Below, piece after piece: positions 35,218 through 45,300 of a DNA stretch of 64,000 nt (positions within the stretch are counted from its first letter, which is position 1; each line of letters begins with the position of its first letter). The stretch comes from Nocardia harenae NBRC 108248 (GTDB lineage Bacteria; Actinomycetota; Actinomycetes; Mycobacteriales; Mycobacteriaceae). The notes under the pieces are model-generated. The model saw nothing but the letters and a program-made list of their open reading frames with translations, did not search any database and was not told the origin of the DNA. Position numbers and translations under genes: made by a program. The stretch is from NCBI RefSeq assembly GCF_001612885.1, contig NZ_BDBH01000011.1:327299-391298 (forward strand), written 5' to 3'.

Positions 35218-35970
35218 TTAGGCCGGGTCCGGGGCGCCGCCGTTTCCGTCGGCGGTGCGGCCGGCTCGGCCGCCCGGCCGCCGGGTGGGCCGGGACAGCA
35301 GCCCCGAACGTCGCCTTGCGCGGGAGATCCTTCTCGATGCGGTGTCGGCGATGCCGACGGTGGTGGCCCGGTGCGCGGCGTCGTCGCCGGTGCGCGGGTC
35401 GGTGCGGGCGGGGTCCGGCTCCGGCCGGTCCAGGTCGAGCGGCCTGCGCCGGTAGCGCAGCGGCACCAGCAGCCACACGGTGAGGAACAGCAGCCCGGTG
35501 ACGATGCCGGTGAGCACCGCGGCCGCCATGCCGATCACGGCCGCGACGATCAGCACCACCACCGCGGTGAGCGCGAGCCCGAGCAGTAGCAGCCCGGCCA
35601 GCGCGCAGTGGTGCGCCGCGGTCACGATCTCCTCCAGGCGCCTGCGCCGGAACAGCACGCGGTGCCAGGAGACCGGCGCGACCAACACGACGGTAGCCGC
35701 CATGGCGAACGCGACCGCGGCCAGGTAGATGCCGCGCTCGGCGCCGCCGAGATCCTCGAAGCCGTCCTGGAAGGGCAGGATCAGCAGCAGGCCGGTGAGC
35801 AACTGCACGCCGGTCTGCAGTACCCGCAGCTCCTGCAGCAGCTGGCCGAAGTTGCGGTCGAGCCGCTCGGTGGCGGTCTCGCCGCGGGCTTGCCAGTTCC
35901 AGGCGTCGTCCCGCGGAGCTGCCTCCCGGTCGCTGCGCGGCCGTGGCGAGTCATCCTGGTTTCCGGCCAT
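35218..35970 (-). CDS. DUF6328-type membrane protein
   Basis: A 250-residue protein. A hydrophilic N-terminus ends in ETATERLDRNFGQLLQELRV, the conserved opening block of DUF6328; four transmembrane helices follow (VQLLTGLLLILPFQ, IYLAAVAFAMAATVVLVAPV, ALAGLLLLGLALTAVVVLIV, LTGIVTGLLFLTVWLLVPL) and a long arginine-rich C-terminal tail. The function is unknown. It precedes the RsbW-like gene by 29 bp. Confidence 0.8.
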   Translation of the reverse strand: MAGNQDDSPRPRSDREAAPRDDAWNWQARGETATERLDRNFGQLLQELRVLQTGVQLLTGLLLILPFQDGFEDLGGAERGIYLAAVAFAMAATVVLVAPVSWHRVLFRRRRLEEIVTAAHHCALAGLLLLGLALTAVVVLIVAAVIGMAAAVLTGIVTGLLFLTVWLLVPLRYRRRPLDLDRPEPDPARTDPRTGDDAAHRATTVGIADTASRRISRARRRSGLLSRPTRRPGGRAGRTADGNGGAPDPA

Positions 35971-36111
35971 GATGGTCAGTGCTCCTGCCCGTGTTCTCGT
36001 ACTCGGTGCTACCCGGTTCCCCGGTGTTCATTCGGGCAGCACCGCCGGAACACACGGGCGGCGGGTACCGGAGCCGAGGCTCCGATACCCGCCGATGCCG
36101 TGCCGCCGGGG

Positions 36112-36522
36112 TCAGCCCGCTTCGGGCCGCCAGGTCGCGACCGCCCAGATGACCACCACGTCCAGCGCGATGACCAGCAGCGACCATGCCGGGTAGTAGG
36201 GCAGCCAGAGGAAGTTGCTGACGATCGAGAGCGCCGCCAGCCCGATGGCGGTGACCCTGGCCCAGGTCGCGCCGGTCATCAGCCCGACCGCGGCGATGCC
36301 GAGCAGCACGCCGAGCACGATGTGGATCCAGCCCCAGGTGGTGGTGTCGAGCGAGTACACGTAATCCGGGCCGACGACGAACAGCGAATCGTCCGCCACC
36401 GCCGAGATGCCCTGCAGCACCGAGAGCAGCGCGACCGCGAACAGCAGTACCGCGGCCGCGATCGACGTGGCCGCCGCGAAGCCCTGGCGCACGGGGTGTC
36501 CGGTTTCGCCTGCGTGTGTCAT
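36112..36522 (-). CDS. Small membrane protein, DUF7144-like
   Basis: A 136-residue protein with four transmembrane helices. The pattern VLQGISAVADDSLFVVGPDY, then TTWGWIHIVLGVLLGIAAVG and SNFLWLPYYPAWSLLVIALD is typical of a widespread actinobacterial family whose function is unknown. It is often found with general-stress genes, as here. Monocistronic. Confidence 0.85.
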   Translation of the reverse strand: MTHAGETGHPVRQGFAAATSIAAAVLLFAVALLSVLQGISAVADDSLFVVGPDYVYSLDTTTWGWIHIVLGVLLGIAAVGLMTGATWARVTAIGLAALSIVSNFLWLPYYPAWSLLVIALDVVVIWAVATWRPEAG

Positions 36523-36696
36523 GGGAGACCCCTCTCGTCGGGTGGGTGTTCGGTGTCGCCGAATCTCCTCCCCCGAATCGCCGCCCGCATCACCCGATTC
36601 GGATGAGTTCTACTCCTACCAGCGGAAACGGAGTATCTTCACATTTCCAGGATAGATTGCCCTGAAGTAGCTCGGTCGACCGTCCGAGGAGGCGGC

Positions 36697-39249
36697 ATGG
36701 CGCTATCGACCCGGATCGGCACGGCGGGCTCCCGCACCATCGCGCGGCCGGCGCTGGTGGCGGCGATCGAGGAGGCGGTGCGGCCGGGCGCGGCGCGGGT
36801 GCTCGTGCTCAGCGCACCGGCGGGCAGCGGCCGTACCTCGGTGCTGACCGCGTGGGCCGAGCAGAGCCGGTTCGCGACCGCGCTGCTCACCGTCACCCCG
36901 GAGCGCGCGGCGGTGACCGCCTTCGCCGGGGAGCTCGCCGCCCGGCTCGGGCTGCCCGACCCCTCCGCCGGACATCGCACCCCGGCGAGCGCGCTCACCG
37001 CGCTGCTCACCGCCCGCCCCCCGGACGCGCCGCACACCGTGCTTGTCCTCGACGACGTGCACCTGATCGACGACCCGCTGGTGCTGGCCGGGCTCGAGCA
37101 GTTCCTCCGGCTGGCGCCGCCCACCCTGGTCACCGTGCTCTCCGGGCGGTTCGACCCGCCGCTGCACTGGCACACCATGCCGGACCAGCGCATGCTGCGC
37201 TTCGGGGCCGACCGGCTCGCCTTCACCGAGGCCGAGGCGGCGCTGGTCTGCGCGGCGCAGGGCTGCCCGCCGGAGCCCGCCGAGCTGGAGGCGATCATGC
37301 GGCTCACCCGCGGCTGGCCCGCGCTGGTCCGGATCGCCGCGCTCTACCTGGACGCCTACCCCGGCGACCGCAGCGCCGCGCTCGCGGTGCTGGCCAGGCC
37401 CGCGGCGGCGGTCTCCGACTTCCTGATCGGCGAGCTGCTCGACTCGCTGCCCGCCGGGCTGCGCGACTTCCTGGTGCTGACCAGCGTGCCGGAGCAGTTC
37501 ACCGAGCCGCTGGCCGCGCTGCTGGCCGGGCCGGAGACCGGCGAGCTGCTCGACCGGCTGGAGCGGCTCGGCTTCCCGCTCACCCGCACCGGCGCGGCGG
37601 GCACGCTCTGGTACCGCTACCACCCGCTGCTCCGCGCCTTCCTGCTGGCCGAGGTGAACCGGCTCGGCCCGGAGCGCGCGGCCCAGCTGCACCTGGCGAC
37701 CGCGCAGTGGCTGCAGGCGGCCGGGCTGCGCCCGGCGGCGCTGCCGCACCTGCTCGCCCAGCCGGACGACGAGCCGATCCGCGGCTACCTGCGCACCAGC
37801 GGGCCCGCGGTGGTGCTCGCCGGGGACGGCCCCGGCCTGCTGACCGCGCTCACCCGGGAGCGGCCGCTGCTCGCCGACGACCCCTTCGTCTGGGCGCTGC
37901 GCGCGGTGGACGCGCTGGTGCGCGGGGAGAACGAGAACGCCGTCGCCTACCTCGACGTCCTCGCCACCAGGAGCGGGACCCCGTCGTTCGCGCCGCCCGG
38001 CTGGGTGGCCGCGCTGGCGGCCGCCGCCGGGCTGGAGGCGGCGCTGGTCACCGCGGGCGCCCGGGTGCCCGGCACCGAGCCGCCGAGCACCGCGCACCCG
38101 GATATCGACGGCTACGCGGCGGTGCAGTGGGCCACGCTCGCGGTGCTCGACGGCGGCCGGGTGCGCGGCGAGGAGCTGCTGCGCCGCGCGCTCACCCTGG
38201 CCGAGAGCACCGGGCAGCCGCGGCTGGTGGTGCGCGCGGCCACCCGGCTGGCCATGGCCGCCGGGCTCGCCGACGATCTGGGCGGCATGCGGCGGCGCGC
38301 CGGGTACGCGCTGGACTGCGCGGCCCGGCACGACGTCCCCGAGGTCACCGATGTCGCGCAGGCCCGCGCCATGCTGATGTTCTCCGGCTACCTGCGCGCG
38401 GAGGAGCAGGGCGGGGCGGCGCTGGACGGCGTCGTCGCGGTGCGGCCGGACGCGGCGGGGGTGGCGGACCCGGTGGCGGGCAGGCACGCGCTGGTCGTCG
38501 GGTTGCTGGTGCGCTGCGGGCCGGCCGCCGACCGGTACGCGGCGGTGACCGCGCTGCGCGGGCAGCTGCTCGCACTGCTGGACCGGCACCCGCGGCCCGC
38601 GGTGGTGAGCGGGCTGGTCCGGCACACCGTGTGGGAGTTGCTCGCGGTGCACGAGCCGGTGGCCGCGCGCAGCCTGCTCGACCGCGCCCGCGAGCGGCTC
38701 GGCGAGCTGCCGGACGTGGTGGTCGCCGCGGCCGCGCTGGCGCACGCGGCCGGGCGGCCCAAGGCGGTGCGGTCGCTGCTGGAGCCGATCGCCGGGTCGG
38801 CCGTGCCGCGGACGACCGGGGTGACGGCGCTGCTGCTGCTCGCCGCCGCGCACCGGGCCACCGGCGTGCCCGCCCGCGCCCGCGGGAGCCTGGAGGCGGC
38901 GGTCGAGCTGGCCGAGCCGGAGCACCTGGTGCGGCCGTTCCTGGAGGTGCCGGGGGTGATCGGCATGCTGGACGAGACGGCGGGGTCGTTCGGGCACCGC
39001 GACGCCTTCGTGGCCGCGGTGCGCGGGCACGCGGCGGCCGGGCGCGGGCGGGCGGGGCACGGGCTGACCGAGACCGAGATGCAGGTGCTCGCGCGGCTGC
39101 CGTCGGGGCGGACGGCGGGTGAGATCGCCGCCGACCTCGGCATCTCGGTCAACACGGTGAAGACGCACCTGCGCGGGATCTACGCCAAGTTGCACGCGCA
39201 CTCGCGCACCGGGGCGCTGGACCGGGCGCGGCACCTCGGGCTGCTGTGA
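36697..39249 (+). CDS. MalT-like LuxR-family regulator with altered P-loop
   Basis: An 850-residue regulator with a strong ribosome site (GAGGAGG) before ATG 36697. The N-terminal ATPase has Walker B HTVLVLDDVHLID, but the P-loop reads APAGSGRTS: the lysine of GxxxxGK(S/T) is arginine (R46). A TPR-like middle is followed by a C-terminal LuxR helix-turn-helix (HGLTETEMQVLARLPSGRTA, ISVNTVKTHLRGIYAKL). The arginine may reduce ATP binding. The target is unknown; it is isolated between oppositely oriented genes. Confidence 0.9.
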   Translation: MALSTRIGTAGSRTIARPALVAAIEEAVRPGAARVLVLSAPAGSGRTSVLTAWAEQSRFATALLTVTPERAAVTAFAGELAARLGLPDPSAGHRTPASALTALLTARPPDAPHTVLVLDDVHLIDDPLVLAGLEQFLRLAPPTLVTVLSGRFDPPLHWHTMPDQRMLRFGADRLAFTEAEAALVCAAQGCPPEPAELEAIMRLTRGWPALVRIAALYLDAYPGDRSAALAVLARPAAAVSDFLIGELLDSLPAGLRDFLVLTSVPEQFTEPLAALLAGPETGELLDRLERLGFPLTRTGAAGTLWYRYHPLLRAFLLAEVNRLGPERAAQLHLATAQWLQAAGLRPAALPHLLAQPDDEPIRGYLRTSGPAVVLAGDGPGLLTALTRERPLLADDPFVWALRAVDALVRGENENAVAYLDVLATRSGTPSFAPPGWVAALAAAAGLEAALVTAGARVPGTEPPSTAHPDIDGYAAVQWATLAVLDGGRVRGEELLRRALTLAESTGQPRLVVRAATRLAMAAGLADDLGGMRRRAGYALDCAARHDVPEVTDVAQARAMLMFSGYLRAEEQGGAALDGVVAVRPDAAGVADPVAGRHALVVGLLVRCGPAADRYAAVTALRGQLLALLDRHPRPAVVSGLVRHTVWELLAVHEPVAARSLLDRARERLGELPDVVVAAAALAHAAGRPKAVRSLLEPIAGSAVPRTTGVTALLLLAAAHRATGVPARARGSLEAAVELAEPEHLVRPFLEVPGVIGMLDETAGSFGHRDAFVAAVRGHAAAGRGRAGHGLTETEMQVLARLPSGRTAGEIAADLGISVNTVKTHLRGIYAKLHAHSRTGALDRARHLGLL

Positions 39250-39273
39250 CAGCAGGGCACGGCACCGGGGGCG

Positions 39274-40299
39274 TCAGGCGGCGCGGCGGGCCCGGTTGCG
39301 GTCGCGCAGCAGGCGGATGACGGCGCGCTCGAGGATGTCGCGGCGGGCATCCTCGTCCTGCTGTCTCTCCGCGCGGGGCAGCGCGTTGGCGATGGTGTCG
39401 CCGTGCTCCCAGGCGCGCACCACCCGCGGGTCGACGTAGGACTCGCGGGCGACGGTCGGGGTGTTGCCGAGCGCTTCGGCGACGGTCTCCATGACCTCCC
39501 TGCGCACCCGCTTACGGCCGCGCTCGGACTCGGGGCGGCCGAGCGCGGCGAAGGTGACCGCGGCCAGCACCGTGCCCTGCCAGGTGCGCAGGTCCTTGGC
39601 GCTGCACTCGCAGCAGGCGAGCTCCTTGAAGCGGGCGTTGATGTCGTCGGAGCGCAGCTCGCGGTAGGCCGCGCCCTGCCGGTAGACGAGCAGGCGGTCG
39701 GAGTCCGCGCGGCTGCGGCGCAGCGAGCGCACCGCCCGCGCCAGCTCGGCGTCGGTGACCCGGACCCGGCGGCGCAGCCCGCTCTTCGCGGTGTAGTCGA
39801 ACAGCATGGCGTCACCGCTCACGGTGACCTGCTCGCGCAGCAGGGTGGCGACGCCGCGGGTGCCGTTCTCCTCCGCGTACTCCTCGCCGCCGACTCGGAA
39901 GACACCGCGGTCGAGCAGGTCGACCGCGACCGCCTCGACCCGGCGGCGCGGCAGCCCGCGCAGCCCGAGGTCGGCGTGCACCTGCGCGCGCACCGCGGGC
40001 AGCTCGGCGGCGAGCGTGAGCACCCGGTCGAATTTCTCCTCGTCCCTGGCCGAGCGCCACCGCTCGTGGTAGAGGTACTGCTTGCGCCCGGCCGCGTCGG
40101 TGCCGACGGCCTGGATGTGGCCGTTCGGGTGCGCGCTGATCCACACGTCCCGCCAGGCGGGCGGGATCACCAGGGCGCGGATGCGCTCGATGTCCTCCCG
40201 GCTCGCCGGGCCGCCGTCGGCGGTGTGATACGAGAAGCCCTTGCCGCGACGCACCCGTCGCAGCCCGGGCCCGCCGGGGTCGCTCCGCCGTAACCGCAT
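39274..40299 (-). CDS. DNA topoisomerase IB (poxvirus-like)
   Basis: A 341-residue type IB topoisomerase that relaxes supercoils through a 3'-phosphotyrosine. The opening RVRRGKGFSYHTADG, PPAWRDVWISAHPNGHIQAV and KQYLYHERWRSARDEEKFDR form the N-terminal DNA clamp. The catalytic part has TAKSGLRRRVRV, SAKDLRTWQGT and the nucleophile in ESYVDPRV. Bacterial members are non-essential and patchily distributed. It diverges from the ankyrin gene over a promoter region with a SigF-like box on the other strand. Confidence 0.93.
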   Translation of the reverse strand: MRLRRSDPGGPGLRRVRRGKGFSYHTADGGPASREDIERIRALVIPPAWRDVWISAHPNGHIQAVGTDAAGRKQYLYHERWRSARDEEKFDRVLTLAAELPAVRAQVHADLGLRGLPRRRVEAVAVDLLDRGVFRVGGEEYAEENGTRGVATLLREQVTVSGDAMLFDYTAKSGLRRRVRVTDAELARAVRSLRRSRADSDRLLVYRQGAAYRELRSDDINARFKELACCECSAKDLRTWQGTVLAAVTFAALGRPESERGRKRVRREVMETVAEALGNTPTVARESYVDPRVVRAWEHGDTIANALPRAERQQDEDARRDILERAVIRLLRDRNRARRAA

Positions 40300-40357
40300 A
40301 CCTGCGGATACCTTCGCCGCGCCCGCTCATTCCTGCTTTCCGGGTGGTGAGCGCCCG

Positions 40358-40383
40358 GGTTTCCGGCCCGCCGCGCCGGGTAG
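40358..40383 (+). promoter_or_regulatory. Candidate SigF-type promoter
   Basis: GGTTT (40358-40362), 15 bases, then GGGTAG (40378-40383): a full match to the mycobacterial SigF consensus GGTTT-N15-17-GGGTA. Transcription would start near 40390, about 20 bases before the ankyrin gene's GTG at 40410. Confidence 0.7.
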
Positions 40384-40409
40384 CCGGCGGGCTCTGCCAC
40401 CATGAGCCG

Positions 40410-40796
40410 GTGAGCGAGACACCCGACCCCGAGGTGCTGGAGCTGGCCGGTCACCTCTTCGACCTGGCCCGGAGCGGTGCGGCGGAGGCGCTCGCCGGGT
40501 ACCTGGACGCCGGGGTGCCGGTGGATCTCACCAATTCGCGCGGAGACACGCTGGTCATGCTGGCCGCCTACCACGGGCACGCGGACGCGGTCCGGGTGCT
40601 GCTGGAGCGCGGCGCCGATCCGGATCGGGCCAATGATCGCGGGCAGACGCCGCTGGCGGGCGCCGTGTTCAAGGGCGAGGCCGAGGTGGTGCGGGCGCTG
40701 GTCGCGGGCGGGGCGGATCCGGATGCCGGAAGCCCGTCGGCGCGCGATGCCGCGGCCATGTTCGGGAAGGCCGAGCTGCTCGCGCTCTTCGGCTGA
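40410..40796 (+). CDS. Ankyrin-repeat protein
   Basis: A 128-residue protein starting at GTG 40410. Three ankyrin units are visible: GDTLVMLAAYHGHADAVRVL with LERGADPD, then GQTPLAGAVFKGEAEVVRAL with VAGGADPD, and a shorter terminal unit SARDAAAMFGKAELLALFG. Such small ankyrin proteins bind other proteins; in some bacteria they protect catalases or act in stress responses. The SigF-like promoter directly upstream suggests stress induction. Confidence 0.92.
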   Translation: MSETPDPEVLELAGHLFDLARSGAAEALAGYLDAGVPVDLTNSRGDTLVMLAAYHGHADAVRVLLERGADPDRANDRGQTPLAGAVFKGEAEVVRALVAGGADPDAGSPSARDAAAMFGKAELLALFG

Positions 40797-40840
40797 GGCG
40801 CCGCGCCGGGACGTCTCGGCCACCGCCGGGACGGCGCACC

Positions 40841-42214
40841 TCACCACCCCGCGGCGCGCACCGCCGCCACCGCCTTGCGGGCGGCGACCAGCACCGGATC
40901 CCAGACCGGTGAGTACGGCGGGGCATAGCCGAGGTCGAGCGTGGTCATCTGCTCGACCGTCATCCGGGCGGTGAGCGCGACCGCGGCGATGTCGACCCGC
41001 TTGCCCGCCCCCTCCCGACCGACGATCTGGGTGCCGAGCAACCGGCCGGTGCGCCGCTCGGCCAGCATCTTCACCGTCATCGGGTCGGCGTCCGGGTAGT
41101 ACCCGGCCCTGCTGGTGGCCTCGATGGTGACGCTCACGAACTGCAACCCGGCAGCGGTGGCGTCCGCCTCGCGCAGCCCGGTCCGCGCCACCTCCAGCGC
41201 GCACACCTTGCTCACCGCGGTGCCGACCACCCCGGGGAAGGTCGCGTACCCGCCACCCACCCCGGTGCCGATGATCTGCCCGTGCTTGTTGGCGTGCGTG
41301 CCGAGCGCGATGTGCCGCTCCCGCCCCGACACCAGGTCGAGCACCTCGACGCAGTCGCCGCCGGCCCAGATGTCGGCGTGGCCGCGCACCCGCATGGCCA
41401 GGTCGGTGCGGAGCCCGCCCGACTCCCCCAGCGGCAGCCCGGCCGCTGCCGCCAGGTCGGTCGCCGGGCGCACGCCGAGGCCGAGCACCACCACGCCGGC
41501 CGGGTACTCGCCGTCGGCGGTCTCGACCGCACGCACCCGGCCGTCCGGACCGGTGCGGATGGCGGTCACCCTGGCCTCGTTGATCACGGTGATCCCCATC
41601 CCGTCCATGGCCTCGCGCACCAGCGCGCCCATGTCCGGGTCGAGGGTGGACATCGGCTCGGCGCCGCGGTGCAGCATGGTCACCCGGTAGCCGCGCTGGA
41701 TCAGCGCCTCCGCCATCTCGACGCCGATGTACCCGGCGCCGATCACCACCGCGTCGCCGGACTCCTGGCCGGTCAGGGTGTCGATGAGCGCCTGTCCGTC
41801 GTCCAGGGTCTGCACGCCGTGCACGCCGGGGGCGTCGATGCCGGGCAGCGGCGGGCGGATCGGCTCGGCGCCGGTGGCGAGGACGAGTTTGTCGTATCCG
41901 GTCCAGGATCGCGTGCCGGTGTCGTCGCGGACCAGTACCCGGCGGCCCTCGAGGTCCAGCTGCTGCGCCTCGTGGCCGAGGCGCAGGTCGATGCCGCGCT
42001 CCCGGTGCTCCTCCGGCGTCCTGGCGATCAGGTCGTCCCGGTCGCGCACCGCACCGCCCACCCAGTACGGGATGCCGCAAGCCGAGTACGAGGCGAAACG
42101 CCCGCGCTCGAAGACCACGATCTCCAGCTCGCCCGCGTCCCGCAGCCGCCGTGCCTGCGATGCGGCGGCCATTCCGGTCGCGTCCCCGCCGATCACCACC
42201 AGTCGCTCGCTCAT
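40841..42214 (-). CDS. FAD-dependent CoA-disulfide-reductase-like oxidoreductase
   Basis: A 457-residue pyridine nucleotide-disulfide oxidoreductase. FAD binding is seen in VVIGGDATGMAAASQARRL and the NAD(P) site in AVVIGAGYIGVEMAEAL. The single redox cysteine in SYSACGIPYWVGG (C46) marks the CoA-disulfide reductase/NADH oxidase subgroup rather than glutathione reductases with two cysteines. The second FAD block is GHADIWAGGDC. The likely reaction is reduction of a low-molecular-weight disulfide or O2. Monocistronic. Confidence 0.88.
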   Translation of the reverse strand: MSERLVVIGGDATGMAAASQARRLRDAGELEIVVFERGRFASYSACGIPYWVGGAVRDRDDLIARTPEEHRERGIDLRLGHEAQQLDLEGRRVLVRDDTGTRSWTGYDKLVLATGAEPIRPPLPGIDAPGVHGVQTLDDGQALIDTLTGQESGDAVVIGAGYIGVEMAEALIQRGYRVTMLHRGAEPMSTLDPDMGALVREAMDGMGITVINEARVTAIRTGPDGRVRAVETADGEYPAGVVVLGLGVRPATDLAAAAGLPLGESGGLRTDLAMRVRGHADIWAGGDCVEVLDLVSGRERHIALGTHANKHGQIIGTGVGGGYATFPGVVGTAVSKVCALEVARTGLREADATAAGLQFVSVTIEATSRAGYYPDADPMTVKMLAERRTGRLLGTQIVGREGAGKRVDIAAVALTARMTVEQMTTLDLGYAPPYSPVWDPVLVAARKAVAAVRAAGW

Positions 42215-42336
42215 GGGCGTCACGCTACCGCCGGACCGCGCCGCGACGCCGCGACCACCGGCCCCGCGCCTAGTACGGTGGAGCGGGCCACCGCGCGTGA
42301 TCGGGGCCCGGCGCGAGAGCAGGAAAGGGTGGCGAG

Positions 42337-45300
42337 ATGACCGAGTCGTATGCACAGTGGTACGAACGCCATTCGCCGCCCGGGAAGATCCTGGCCACGC
42401 AGTACACCAGCGCCGATCCGATCCGCTACAACGGCAGCCTGGTCTACCCCATGTACTCCGAGGAGTTCGGGACCCCCGGCGCGCGGCTCGCGATGACGGC
42501 ACTTTCCGCCGCTCCGCCCGCCGGGCTGCGCGGCTGGGGCATCGGGCTCTCGGTGCTCGACGGCCACCTGCGCTTCGACGGCAGGCGGCTCGGCGGCATC
42601 GACGTCTGGGGGGACGCGCTCGCCACCGGCCTCAGCATCGAGCTGGCCGGCAACTCCGCCGAGGCGCTCTTCACCCTCACCCCCGTCTGGGTGGACGACC
42701 GCGGCGTGCAGAAGTCGTGGGAGGGGAATTACGGCATTCTCGTCGAGCACCTGCCCGACGGGCGGGTCACGCTCTGGTGCAGCGTCGGCGAGGGGCCGCC
42801 GAACTTCGCCAATCTCGTGGTCGAGATCAGTACCCGCGCGCTCGACGCCGAGCCCGCCGCACCGCAGGAGAACGAGGCGCAGCTGCTCGACGACCAGTAC
42901 GTCACGCTGCCGGTCCGGTACCGGGCGGAGCGGCCGGACGGGGGGCGGGTCGTGCTCGTCGACACGGCCGAGGTGCCCGATGCTCCCGAGGCGAAGGCCG
43001 CGCGGCGGGGTGGCGGGTGGGTGAGCAGGCGGGATTACGCGCCGCCCGCGGACGGGTCGGCGGGGCGGTGGGATCGGCAGGCGCCGGCGGAGTCCGCCGT
43101 TCGGCGGCCGAGCGGGGAGTTGCCGCCGGTGCCGGAGGGGCTCGGGGAGGAGTCGCCGTTCGGGCCCGGGGTCGGGGCGGATGTCGTCGCGCCCGCGAAG
43201 GGTGGGCCGGGGTTCGGCGCGCAGGGCGCGGGGTCGGGCCGGGATGCGGGGCAGTCTGTTGAGCAGGGGCTCGGGCGGGTGCCGGTGCGGCGGGGCGATG
43301 CGGCGGGCGCCGGGCAGGTGCCGTCGGGGGGCGAGGCCCCTCAGTTCGGTCGGCGGTCACCGGAGAGTGATTCGGGCGGCGCCGGCTCGGGTCGACAGGC
43401 GGCCGCGACAGCACCGGCGGCCGGGGCGGGAACCGATGAGCGGGCGGCCTCGGTGCCGGTCGGTGGGCGGGCGGATTCCCCGGTGGCCGGGTTCGGCCGT
43501 GGGCCGGCGGAGCGGAGGCCGGAGGCCGAGAGACAGGCGGAGCAGCGGCGAGCGGGTGCCGGCGGGTTCGAGCTCGGGGAGCCGTCTCGGCCCGCGGCCG
43601 GTGAGCCGGTGCCCGGCGGCCGTGGTGAGCGGCGGGCGGAGTCCGGTACGGAGGCCGTGGCGCCATCCGGTAGGCGGGCGGAGTTCGGTTCGGAGGCGGC
43701 GGCGGAGTCCGGTCGGCGAGTGGAGTCCGGTCCGGTGGCGGCGGCGGAGTCCGGTCGGCGGGTCGAGTCCGATTCGGAGGCCGTGGCGAAGTCCGGTCGG
43801 CAGGGCGACGAGCCGAGCCGGAATGACCGGAAGCGGGCCGGCGGCCAGCACGCACTGCCGACCCGTGCCGGGCGTCGCCCGGACATCCGCGAGTCGCGGT
43901 ACGGCCAGCGGCCGACCGCCGCGGGCGAGAAGCTGACCGGCAGGCACGGGCAGGGACGGCCGCCCGCCACCGGCGCCCGGCCGAGCGCGCCGGGAGCGAA
44001 TCTGGCGGCCGGGCTGCACGGCATGCGCGGTGACGAGTCGGACCAGCGCCGGGAGAGTTTCGCCGCGCGCCTGCAAGCGTTGCGCGGGGATCGGGCCGCG
44101 GGCACGGCCGCAGCTCGCGGCGGGCACAAGGAAGAGCTCGGCGCAACCGCACCGCAGACCGGGAGCGGACAGGTGGCCGACGCAGCGCCGCCGGGCGTCG
44201 GCGGTCGCCCGCAAGCCGCCGCGACCGGCGCCGCCGCACCCGCACCGCGCGGCGGTGAGCGCCCGACCCGAGCCGCACCCGGCTCCGGCTCGACCGCCCG
44301 ACAGCCGGGGCAGACCCCGTCCGGCGTCGGCACGAGTGCGCCGGTTGCCCAGGGTCGGCAGCGGCCGAGCGAGGGTAGGGAAAGCACCCCTGGACCCCGT
44401 TCCGCTGACGGGCAGCAGACAAGCGTGCCTGCGGGTACTTCCGCGCCTCGCGCCGAGGGGCGACAGTCGACGACGGCAAGAAGCAGCACCGCATCGCAGA
44501 GCGGAGCGACTCCCGACACGACGGCGGCAGGCGGTAGCACCGCATCGCAGGGCGGAGCGACTCCCGACCGGGCTGCGGCAGGCGGTAGCACCGCATCGCA
44601 GAGCGGAGCGACGCCCGACCGGGCTGCGGCAGGCAGCAATACCGCATCGCAGGGCAGAGCGGCTCCCGACACGACGACGGCAGGGAGCAGCACCGTATCG
44701 CAGAGCGGAGCGGCTCCCGACCGGGCTGCGGCCGGGACGGACGCCTACAGGCAGCCGGAGCAGGCCGCGCGCGGGGGCGAGGCGGCTGGCGCGCGGCCCG
44801 AGGAGCGGCGGGGAGGCATCGCATCCGGGGGGAGTGCGGTCGCAGTGCCGGGCGGTGTGCGATCCGAGGCGGGTTCGATCGCGCCGCAGGCCGGGTCGCC
44901 GAACCCGGGCGTCACCGACGCCGGTGCCGCCGCGCGAGGTGCCGGGATGCGCCCGAACCCGGCGGCGCCCGATGCGGGCACGCCGACACCGCGCGTCGAC
45001 ACACGGCCCGTTCAGGAGGTGGCCGACGGCGGAGCGGCTCCCCCGCAGGCCGTACGGCCCCCACGAAAAGTCGCGCCCCGCCCCGGGGCGGCCGGGCCGG
45101 GGGCGGGCGCGCAGGAGGCGACCGACCGCCCGACGCCGCAGACGGCCGATGCGAACCCGGCACCGGGACAGGCCGCTCCGATCGAGACCCGCACAGCCGA
45201 CCGGAGCGCGACCCGCGCAACCGACCGGAGCGCCCCGGACCCGGCTGACCGTGCCGGACCACAGCAACTCGACCGGAACGCGCCGCGCCCAGCCGACCAG

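Noticed and set aside
36703..39234. An 843-codon frame antisense to the second LuxR gene
   Set aside because: Same artefact; the plus-strand frame has a clear ribosome site and domain structure.
44485..44739. Tandem repeats as a CRISPR array
   Set aside because: Units are contiguous, in frame and without unique spacers; no cas gene is present.
42902..44824. Long frames antisense to the repetitive protein
   Set aside because: They mirror the repeats and are rich in Arg, Pro and Ser; the plus frame has globular ends and a Sel1 tail.
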